From the NCBI RefSeq assembly GCF_951801035.1, contig NZ_CATOKT010000007.1: DNA of 64,000 bases; one strand, written 5' to 3'. Positions 24,908-31,905 of the stretch are shown in pieces. A program made the translations under genes and the position numbers. The DNA is from Adlercreutzia sp910585575 (GTDB lineage: Bacteria; Actinomycetota; Coriobacteriia; Coriobacteriales; Eggerthellaceae). Every line of letters begins with the position of its first letter. The first letter of the stretch is position 1. The notes beneath the pieces were generated by a model. That model saw nothing but the letters and a program-made list of their open reading frames with translations. It was not told the DNA's origin and did not search any database.

Positions 24908-25900
24908 TTACTTGTTCTGCGCCTGCACTGCCGTGATGGCCACCACGCCTACGATGTCGTCGGCCGAGCAACCGCGGGACAGGTCGTTTACCGGGGCTGC
25001 GATGCCCTGGAGGATGGGGCCGTAAGCTTCGGCGTTGGCCAGGCGCTGCACCAGCTTGTAGCCGATGTTGCCGGCGTCGATGTCGGGGAACACCAGGACG
25101 TTAGCGCGGCCGGCCACGGCGGACTCGGGGGCCTTGGCGGCGCCGATTTCCGGCACGATGGCGGCGTCCAGCTGCAGCTCGCCGTCGACCACCAGCTCGG
25201 GCGCCAGTTCTTTCACCTTCGCCGTAGCCTCCACCACCTTGTTGGCGTCGTCGTTCTTCGCGGAGCCGTAGGAGGAGTGGGAGAGCATGGCGATGACCGG
25301 ATCGGCGTCGTCGATAAGCGAGCGCCAGGCTTTCTCGGCGTTGATGGCAATTTGGGCCAGGCGATCGGCGTCGGGCTGAACCTCCAGGCCGCAGTCGCTG
25401 AACAGGAAGGTGCCGTTGTGACCCAGGTCGCAGTTAGGCACGTTCATGACGAAGAAGGAGCTGACCATCTGAGCGCCGGGGGCCGTTTTCAAGATTTGCA
25501 GGGCAGGGCGCAGCACGTCGCCGGTGGAGTGGCAGGCGCCGGATACGAGACCGTCGGCTTCGCCGTCCTTCACCATCATCATGCCGAAGTAGAGCTCATT
25601 GTCCATAAGGGCCAGGGCGTCCTCGACGGTCATGCCCTTGGCCTTGCGCAGCTCAGCCAGCTTCTCGGCGTAGCCTTCGCGCATATCGGAGGTCAAGGGG
25701 TCGATAATGCGGGCGCCTTCCAGGTTGTAGCCTGCAGCGGCAATGTCGTCCACGTTGCCGAGGATGATGAGGTCGGCCAGGTTGTCGGCGAGAATTTTCT
25801 CGGCGGCCTGAAGGGTGCGCACGTCGTTGCCCTCCGGCAGGACGATGGTCTTCTTGTCGGCTTTGGCCTGGGCGATCATGGTGTCGAGAAATGCGCTCAT
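24908..25900 (-). CDS. pta: Phosphate acetyltransferase
   Basis: Converts acetyl-CoA + Pi to acetyl phosphate + CoA; with AckA it makes ATP from acetyl-CoA. The 330-residue short form lacks the N-terminal regulatory domain of enteric Pta. Visible motifs are KTIVLPEGNDVRTL at the N-terminus, DGLVSGACHSTGDVLRPALQ (about residues 120-139), FSDCG, MLSHSSYGSAK, DGELQLDAA, and FPDIDAGNIGYKLVQRL. The RBS AAGGAGAAAGGA precedes the ATG at 25900. It is transcribed towards ackA, and a family 2 repeat ends about 50 bp past its stop. Confidence 0.96.
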   Translation of the reverse strand: MSAFLDTMIAQAKADKKTIVLPEGNDVRTLQAAEKILADNLADLIILGNVDDIAAAGYNLEGARIIDPLTSDMREGYAEKLAELRKAKGMTVEDALALMDNELYFGMMMVKDGEADGLVSGACHSTGDVLRPALQILKTAPGAQMVSSFFVMNVPNCDLGHNGTFLFSDCGLEVQPDADRLAQIAINAEKAWRSLIDDADPVIAMLSHSSYGSAKNDDANKVVEATAKVKELAPELVVDGELQLDAAIVPEIGAAKAPESAVAGRANVLVFPDIDAGNIGYKLVQRLANAEAYGPILQGIAAPVNDLSRGCSADDIVGVVAITAVQAQNK

Positions 25901-25984
25901 GCACGGGTCCTTTCTCCTTAAGCGGATGGCATGTCTTTATGATAGCGGGTGGACAACCGTCGCAAGCGGAGACATCGCCCCGTA

Positions 25985-26013
25985 GGTTCATATATTCGGT
26001 TTGTATGTGAACC
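25985..26013. promoter_or_regulatory. Inverted repeat in the pta-glf divergent region
   Basis: GGTTCATATA (25985-25994) and TATGTGAACC (26004-26013) are complementary with one mismatch and a 9-base gap. Candidate operator or leader hairpin between the divergent pta and glf genes. Confidence 0.4.
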
Positions 26014-26117
26014 TTCTTCATCATCAGACCTGACTCGGTAAAATATCCTTCGGATTTGAACAAGGCGGCGCCGGTAAGGCGCTGTGCTGGCAGGCTAACA
26101 ACAGGGGGAGAGCCCTT

Positions 26118-27395
26118 ATGGCAGTGAACTATGCCGATTTTCGCGATATCGCTATTGACGACTACGATGCCGTGGTGGTGGGCTCCGGCTTCGCTGGTGC
26201 TGTGACGGCCCGTGAGCTGGCCGAACAGGGCGGCATGAAGGTGCTTGTCATCGAGAAGCGCGCCCATATCGCCGGCAACATGTACGACGAATACGATGAG
26301 GCGGGCATCCTGGTGCACCGCTACGGCCCCCACATCTTCCATACGAACAGCCAGCGCGCCTACGAGTACCTCAAGCGCTTCTCGGCCATGTCCTCCTACC
26401 AGCATTGCGTGCTGGCCGACTGGTTCGGCACCTATATGCCCGTGCCTTTCAACAAGAACTCTATGGAGATCGCCTTTGGCGACGAGAAGGCAGCTCGTCT
26501 TATCAAGAAGCTCGTGGACACCTTCGGTGACGAGCGCAAAGTCACCATCAATGAGCTGCGCGCCCAGGAAGATCCCGAGCTGCAGGAAGTGGCCGATTTC
26601 ATCTACCAGAACGTCTTTCTATACTACACGCAGAAGCAGTGGGGCCTTACTCCCGAAGAGGTGGATCCGTCCGTGACGGCTCGCGTGCCGGTGTTCCTGT
26701 CCCGCGACAACCGCTACTTCCAAGACACCTACCAGGGCATGCCCGAGGACGGCTACACGCGGCTCTTCGAGAACATGCTGGGTCACGAGGGTATTACCGT
26801 TTGCCTGAATACCGAGGCCGAGAGTGTGTTCGAGCTCGTGTTCTCGGGCCGCGAAGAGGACGCGCCGCTGGAGGCAATCCGTATTAAGGATCGCGAATTC
26901 GAGGGGCCGATCGTGTACACTGGGCCGCTGGACGAGCTGTTCCTCGGTCGGTTCGGCCGCTTGCCCTACCGCTCCCTCGATTTCGTCTACGAGACCTTCG
27001 ACGAGGACTACCACCTGCCCTGCGGCACGGTGAACTACACGGTGACGGAGGATTACACGCGCATCACCGAGTTCAAGTGGCTCACGGGCCAGCGCGGCGA
27101 CAAGACCACCATCATGAAGGAGTACTCGCGCGCTTACGAGGATCCGGCCACGCAGATTCCCTACTATGCCATCATCAACGACGACAACGATGCGCTGTAC
27201 GAGCGCTACCGTCGCCTGACCGACACCCTGCCGAACTTCCATCCGCTGGGCCGCTTGGCGGAGTATCGCTACTTCAATATGGACAAGGTGGTCGACGATG
27301 CCCTGACGGCTTCTCAGCGCATTCTGGCCCTTTGCGACGGGCTCGACCCCGAGGCCGTCGATGCTGTCAGCGGTGCGACGACTCAGGCATCCTAG
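26118..27395 (+). CDS. glf: UDP-galactopyranose mutase
   Basis: FAD enzyme converting UDP-galactopyranose to UDP-galactofuranose, the donor for Galf-containing cell-surface glycans. The 425-residue protein begins with the FAD-binding motif VVVGSGFAGAVTARELAE and VIEKRAHIAGNMYDE, followed by YGPHIFHTNSQRAYEYL, FNKNSMEIAFG and the C-terminal FKWLTGQRGDKTTIMKEYS. It is somewhat longer than the ~370-390 usual. Start ATG 26118 after AGGGGGAGAG. The glycosyltransferase gene begins 9 bp downstream and probably uses related substrates in the same envelope polysaccharide pathway. Confidence 0.93.
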   Translation: MAVNYADFRDIAIDDYDAVVVGSGFAGAVTARELAEQGGMKVLVIEKRAHIAGNMYDEYDEAGILVHRYGPHIFHTNSQRAYEYLKRFSAMSSYQHCVLADWFGTYMPVPFNKNSMEIAFGDEKAARLIKKLVDTFGDERKVTINELRAQEDPELQEVADFIYQNVFLYYTQKQWGLTPEEVDPSVTARVPVFLSRDNRYFQDTYQGMPEDGYTRLFENMLGHEGITVCLNTEAESVFELVFSGREEDAPLEAIRIKDREFEGPIVYTGPLDELFLGRFGRLPYRSLDFVYETFDEDYHLPCGTVNYTVTEDYTRITEFKWLTGQRGDKTTIMKEYSRAYEDPATQIPYYAIINDDNDALYERYRRLTDTLPNFHPLGRLAEYRYFNMDKVVDDALTASQRILALCDGLDPEAVDAVSGATTQAS

Positions 27396-27403
27396 GAGGC
27401 TTC

Positions 27404-28423
27404 ATGAAGACGATCACCTTCGCTGTGCCCTGCTACAATTCCGCGGCTTACATGGACCATTGCGTTGAGTCCATTCTGGCCTGCGGTACCGACATCGAGA
27501 TTTTGCTCGTCGATGACGGCTCCACCAAAGACGATACCGCGGCCATTGCCGATCGGTGGCAGGCGGAATACCCCGATATCATTCGCGCCATTCATCAGCC
27601 TAACAAGGGCCATGGCGGCGCGGTGAACACCGGCTTGGAGAATGCGACGGGGTTTTACTACAAGGTGGTCGACTCCGACGACTGGCTCGATGCCGAGGCC
27701 ATGCAGCCGCTCATGGAGTATCTGCGCTCCCAAGTGAACGCCCCGGTGCCCTGTGACATGGTGGTGGCCAACTACGTCTACGAGAAAGTGGACGAGGGTG
27801 TGCAGAAGGTCATGGGCTACACCAACGTCTTCCCCGAGGGCTACGAGTTCGGCTGGGACGAGGTGGGCACCTTCCTGCCCTCCCAGTACCTGCTCATGCA
27901 CTCGGTGTACTACCGCACTGATATGCTTCGAAAAATGGGGCTCAAGCTGCCCGAGCACACCTTCTACGTGGACAACATCTTCGTCTATGAGCCGCTGGTG
28001 TACGTGCGCACCATGCGCTATTTCGACGTAGACGCCTACCGCTACTTCATTGGCCGCGAGGACCAGTCGGTGAACGAGAAGGTCATGATGGGCCGCATGG
28101 ACCAGCAGCTGCGGGTCACGCGCCAGATGATCGACAATGTGGACCCCCAGGCGGTGCGCAACCGCCATCTGCGCCACTACCTGCGCAACTATCTGTCTAT
28201 GATGATGTGCATCTGCTCGGTGTTTCTGCGCATGCGCGGGGGAGAGCAGGACGAGGAAGACCTTAAGGACATTTGGAACTACCTCAAGGAGCAAAACCCC
28301 TCGCTCTATCGCCGCGTGCGCACCAATGTGCTCAACATCAGCACGAATCTCCCTACGGAGCTGGGCGGCAAGATCGGTCTGAAGGGCTACCACATCGCTC
28401 AGAAGATCTTCAAGTTCAACTAA
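27404..28423 (+). CDS. Family 2 glycosyltransferase
   Basis: A 339-residue cytoplasmic or membrane-associated enzyme with a GT-A fold at the N-terminus: TFAVPCYNSAAYMDHCVES (residues ~4-22), LLVDDGSTKDDT, NKGHGGAVNTGLENATG, and the metal-binding VDSDDWLD (about residues 88-95). The C-terminal half is helical and basic with no membrane span. RBS AGGAGG seven bases before the ATG. Co-transcribed with glf, it may add galactofuranose or another sugar to a surface glycan; the acceptor cannot be inferred. Confidence 0.88.
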   Translation: MKTITFAVPCYNSAAYMDHCVESILACGTDIEILLVDDGSTKDDTAAIADRWQAEYPDIIRAIHQPNKGHGGAVNTGLENATGFYYKVVDSDDWLDAEAMQPLMEYLRSQVNAPVPCDMVVANYVYEKVDEGVQKVMGYTNVFPEGYEFGWDEVGTFLPSQYLLMHSVYYRTDMLRKMGLKLPEHTFYVDNIFVYEPLVYVRTMRYFDVDAYRYFIGREDQSVNEKVMMGRMDQQLRVTRQMIDNVDPQAVRNRHLRHYLRNYLSMMMCICSVFLRMRGGEQDEEDLKDIWNYLKEQNPSLYRRVRTNVLNISTNLPTELGGKIGLKGYHIAQKIFKFN

Positions 28424-28436
28424 CGGCGCGGAATTT

Positions 28437-29261
28437 CTAACGGCGGTTCGCTTGGTAGAGCTCCAGCAAGCCGCGCAAAGCAAGGGTCTGGTCGACGGTG
28501 GCCTGATGGGTCATGAGAGCGGCGATGGCCTCGGCGCCCTGGCCGATGAGCACGAGCGGCGTGGTGTAGCCCGCTTCCGCCCAAATCATGTCGATAAGGC
28601 CGTCGATGCGGGCCACTTCTCCCATAACGATGCCTGCCTGCATGGCCTCGGCCGTGGTGCGGCCGAGCAGCGTTTTCGGGGCCCGCACTTCCACGGCAGG
28701 TAGCTGCGCGGCGCCACGGGCCAGCGCCGCGGCCCCCAGGTTCATGCCTGGGGCAATAATACCGCCGCGGAAGGCTCCCTCCTTGTCCAGCAGCTCGAAG
28801 GTGGTAGAGGTGCCCAGGTCGATGACGAGAGCGGGGGATCCGTAGGTGGTCTTGGCGGCCACCATCTCGGCCACGCGGTCGGCGCCTACGGCCGTGGGAT
28901 CGGCGAAGTTCATCTTGAGGCCGGTTTTGAGGCCGGGGCCGACGGTCAAGGGGCGCGCACCGGTGAGGCGCCGGGCCGCCTCGATCCACACGGTGGTAAG
29001 CGTAGGGAAGACCGAGGAAATGATGGCGCCGTCAGCTAAAGGGGCGGCCTCGGCCAGCTCGATAGTGGCTGGTGCGTTCGGCTCCAGCGGCGCCAGACCG
29101 CGCTCAAGGGCGTCGAAGAATGCCAGGACGCAGGCCACGGCACTATCAGCGGTGTCAGCGGGGTTGGTGGGGACGGCCCACTGGGAGATCAGCGTATCGT
29201 CGCACGCTAGACCGATGCGGGTGCGCGTATTACGGATATCGATAGTCAGAACGGTTTCCAT
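28437..29261 (-). CDS. coaX: Type III pantothenate kinase
   Basis: First committed step of coenzyme A synthesis: phosphorylates pantothenate, in an ASKHA-fold enzyme that needs a monovalent cation and is insensitive to CoA feedback. 274 residues. Motifs: LTIDIRNTRTRIGLA at the N-terminus (Asp6-type metal site), ADPTAVGADRVAEMVAA (about 112-128), VIDLGTSTTFELLD and GGIIAPGMNLGAAALA. The ATG at 29261 has AAGGAGG upstream. A longer reading to 29606 runs into dinB and is not supported. Convergent with the glycosyltransferase gene, 13 bp apart. Confidence 0.93.
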   Translation of the reverse strand: METVLTIDIRNTRTRIGLACDDTLISQWAVPTNPADTADSAVACVLAFFDALERGLAPLEPNAPATIELAEAAPLADGAIISSVFPTLTTVWIEAARRLTGARPLTVGPGLKTGLKMNFADPTAVGADRVAEMVAAKTTYGSPALVIDLGTSTTFELLDKEGAFRGGIIAPGMNLGAAALARGAAQLPAVEVRAPKTLLGRTTAEAMQAGIVMGEVARIDGLIDMIWAEAGYTTPLVLIGQGAEAIAALMTHQATVDQTLALRGLLELYQANRR

Positions 29262-29355
29262 GGCTGCCTCCTTGGGTGGGAATGCGTCTATTGTAAACCA
29301 GGAAGTTGCGAGTTGCGGCTCTTGGTGCCCGGGGTGCTCGAGGCCATTGGCTTCG

Positions 29356-30645
29356 CTACTTGTAATCCTCGACGTTCTTGGACGAGGAACCCGTGGTGTT
29401 GCCCTGGTTGCGTAGCTCAAAGCCGAAGCGCACGGTGTCGTCGCCAAAGCGGTCGCGCAGGGCATCCAGGTTCTCGATGAGGCGACGGCGTTTGACGTCG
29501 TCCTCGATGAGCGGCGCGGCCTCATCGGCTTTGGACGCGTCGAACAGCGAGGCGTCGAAGAGGGACTCCTGACTGTTTTCCTCGGTTTCGAAATGGGTGA
29601 CGGCAACGCCCAGCAGGCGAATCTTCATGCCCGGTTCCCACAGATCGTCGATCATGGTGCGCAGGACGGGAGTGAAGGCCAAGTCGTCGTCAGTGGGGGT
29701 GGGCAGCTGACGCTGGACGGAATGCACCGAGCGGTCGTCGTAGCGCACTTTGATGGCAATAGTGCGCCCGGTAAGCCCTTTGCGCCGCAGACGTCGGCCC
29801 ACCTTGGCCGCGATGGTGGCCAGGGCGGCTTCGATGCTTTCCCGATCAGTGAGGTCCTCAGCGAAGGTGACCTCGTTGGATACCGACTTCACCTCGTCAT
29901 CGACGACAACGGGGGAACGGTCGGCCCCTAGGGCCCGCTCGCGCATCATCTCGCCGTTCTTGCCGAAGACGCGCTTGAGCAGGGCCGTGTCAGCGGCAGC
30001 CAGGTCGCCCAAGGTACGAATGCCGTGGGCCTTGAGCACCTTCTCAGCGGCAGCTCCCACACCGCTCATGGTGCGCACGGGCAGCGGTGCCAGAAAGGCC
30101 TGCTCGGTGCCAGGATACACCACCGTCAGGCCGCGGGGTTTGTCGCGATCGGAGGCAATCTTCGCTACGGACTTGCTGACCCCGACGCCGATGGAGCAGG
30201 TGACGCCTAGGGCAGCGACGCGATCCTGGATGCGTCGGGCAATGGCCACGGGGTGCTCGGTGTTGACCGCGGTGGGACTCACGTCCATGAACGCCTCGTC
30301 GATGGAAACCTGCTGCACATGGGGCGTCTCGTCGCGCAGGATGGCCATGATGGCAGCCGATACTTCGCGGTAGCGGTGAAAATGGCCCCGGGTCCAAATG
30401 GCTTCGGGGCACAGCTGGCGCGCCAGGGCCGAGGCCATGGCGCTGCGCACGCCGAAGGCCCGAGCTTCGTAGGAACAGGTGGACACCACGCCGCGCGCAT
30501 CGGCATCGCCGCCCACAATGACGGGTTTGCCGCGCCAAGCGGGGTGATCGAGCTGCTCAACTGAGGCGAAGAAGGCGTCCAGGTCCACCAGCAGGATGGC
30601 CGGGCCCTCCCAGGGAGGGAGCAGTATGTTCTCGCTATCGCTCAT
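29356..30645 (-). CDS. dinB: DNA polymerase IV (Y-family)
   Basis: Error-prone translesion polymerase. The 429 residues carry the Y-family palm motifs LLVDLDAFFASVEQL (about 18-32, first catalytic Asp) and VSIDEAFMDVSP (about 115-126, Asp-Glu pair), plus GVGVSKSVAKIASDRDKPRGL and the little-finger domain. A C-terminal ~70-residue Asp/Glu-rich region after the little finger could hold a sliding-clamp peptide. The ATG at 30645 is six bases after TACAAT on the minus strand with no SD, suggesting leaderless expression. A 7-bp inverted repeat overlaps the probable -35, hinting at SOS-type repression. Confidence 0.93.
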   Translation of the reverse strand: MSDSENILLPPWEGPAILLVDLDAFFASVEQLDHPAWRGKPVIVGGDADARGVVSTCSYEARAFGVRSAMASALARQLCPEAIWTRGHFHRYREVSAAIMAILRDETPHVQQVSIDEAFMDVSPTAVNTEHPVAIARRIQDRVAALGVTCSIGVGVSKSVAKIASDRDKPRGLTVVYPGTEQAFLAPLPVRTMSGVGAAAEKVLKAHGIRTLGDLAAADTALLKRVFGKNGEMMRERALGADRSPVVVDDEVKSVSNEVTFAEDLTDRESIEAALATIAAKVGRRLRRKGLTGRTIAIKVRYDDRSVHSVQRQLPTPTDDDLAFTPVLRTMIDDLWEPGMKIRLLGVAVTHFETEENSQESLFDASLFDASKADEAAPLIEDDVKRRRLIENLDALRDRFGDDTVRFGFELRNQGNTTGSSSKNVEDYK

Positions 30646-30668
30646 GAGCGCATTGTAGCGCACCGCTG

Positions 30669-30691
30669 CAGAACATAAAACATCTGTTCTG
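30669..30691 (-). promoter_or_regulatory. Candidate operator over the dinB promoter
   Basis: CAGAACA (30669-30675) and TGTTCTG (30685-30691), perfect inverted repeat with 9-base spacer, located where the -35 of dinB would fall. GAAC/GTTC half-sites recall Gram-positive LexA boxes, but the spacing is wider than the Bacillus consensus. Confidence 0.5.
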
Positions 30692-30703
30692 AATGGATGA
30701 CGT

Positions 30704-30729
30704 AAAAAAGGGCGGCTCGGTAGCCGCCC
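30704..30729 (-). terminator. Terminator of degV
   Basis: GGGCGGCT/AGCCGCCC with a 4-base loop, followed on the minus strand by six T residues. Confidence 0.85.
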
Positions 30730-30749
30730 CGACAGGCTAGAAAAAAGTC

Positions 30750-31622
30750 TTAGCGCTCGCTGGCCAGGAAGAACAGGGCCATGGTGCCCGGGCCCGAGTG
30801 GGCGCCAATCACTGGGTCTACGTAGTTGATGACAATGTCGGTGACGCCGAAGCGCTCGCGCACCAGATCGGCCACGTACTGCGCATCCTCGAGGCAATCG
30901 CCGTGGCTGATGAACACCGTCTGCTCGGCCACGGGGGTGTTGGCCGTCTGCTCCATGTGGTCGACCAGGGCCTTGAGCGACTTCTTGCGCCCGCGCACCT
31001 TCTCTAGGGGAATGAGGTGCCCCTCGTCGTCCACGTGCATGACCGGCTTGATGTTGAGCAGGGTGCCGGCCCAGGCGCTGGTGCGCGACACGCGGCCGCC
31101 GCGGAACAGGAACATGAGATCGTCCACGGTGAACCAGTGGGCCAGATGGAGCTTATGCTCTTCCACCCAGTCGCGTACTTCTTGGATGGAGGCGCCCTCG
31201 TTGCGCTTACGGGCGGCATAGTACACCAGCAGGCCCTCGCCCATGGAGGCCGCCAAGGTGTCCACGCCCATGACGGTGCGATCGGGGTACTGGTCGGCCA
31301 GCTCTGCCAAGATGAGCTCGATGGCCTGATAGGTGCCGGAAAGCCCACTGGAAAAGCCCAGGTACAGAACGTCCTGGCCCTCTTTCAGCAAGCCCTCGAT
31401 AAGCTCGCGGGAGGCTTTGAGGTTCGGCAGCGAGGTAGTGATGACCTTGCCCTCGCGCATCATGGTATAGAACTGGGAAAGGTCGGTTTTCTCGCCCTTC
31501 AGGTAGCTTTGGAACTCCTGACCGTCTACCATGAAGGTGAGAGGCAGAATGTGCAGGTCAAGCTCGTCAATGAGCTCTTCGGTAAGGTTGGATGATGAAT
31601 CGGTGACGATGGCGAAGGCCAT
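30750..31622 (-). CDS. DegV family fatty-acid-binding protein (FakB-like)
   Basis: A 290-residue soluble DegV-fold protein that binds a fatty acid; FakB members present it to the kinase FakA for phosphorylation and phospholipid synthesis. Motifs: FAIVTDSSSNLTEELI at the start, the lipid-contact Ser in ITTSLPN (about residue 63), GFSSGLSGTYQ (about 90-100), FRGGRVSR (about 158-165) and the C-terminal VIGAHSGPGTMAL. The ATG at 31622 has GAGAGGAG upstream. No fakA gene is nearby. It is a monocistronic unit ending in a strong terminator and is divergent from ileS. Confidence 0.9.
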   Translation of the reverse strand: MAFAIVTDSSSNLTEELIDELDLHILPLTFMVDGQEFQSYLKGEKTDLSQFYTMMREGKVITTSLPNLKASRELIEGLLKEGQDVLYLGFSSGLSGTYQAIELILAELADQYPDRTVMGVDTLAASMGEGLLVYYAARKRNEGASIQEVRDWVEEHKLHLAHWFTVDDLMFLFRGGRVSRTSAWAGTLLNIKPVMHVDDEGHLIPLEKVRGRKKSLKALVDHMEQTANTPVAEQTVFISHGDCLEDAQYVADLVRERFGVTDIVINYVDPVIGAHSGPGTMALFFLASER

Positions 31623-31819
31623 GGTCGCTCCTCTCGGACGATGGGGCGCTGCTGCGTTTCTTGGATCTGGCGGTATTCTACTCCAAAGGTCGACGGAAAC
31701 CGCCGAGGGCACGCGATCCCGAGCGGCCTTGAGACGAACCTGTAACGATTGCCTGTGCCATCGGCGCGGATTTTCCGCGCACCCTGGGCGCAATGGTGGT
31801 TTGCGTGGGGTGCTTGCTT

Positions 31820-31825
31820 TATACT
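31820..31825 (+). promoter_or_regulatory. -10 box of ileS; leader hairpin follows
   Basis: TATACT about 80 bp before ileS. The leader contains a hairpin GGGATGC/GCATCCC (~31844-31861). No T-box consensus could be seen in the 283-bp gap 31623-31905. Confidence 0.4.
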
Positions 31826-31905
31826 TTACCAGTTGCAAACAAGGGGATGCCTGGGCATCCCTGCCATAGAACATCGTTGGAAGAAGAACCGAAGAGGGAG
31901 TGAAC

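Noticed and set aside
31623..31905. T-box riboswitch ahead of ileS
   Set aside because: No T-box AGGGTGG/ACCGCG element or specifier-loop arrangement could be seen in the leader, only a short hairpin.
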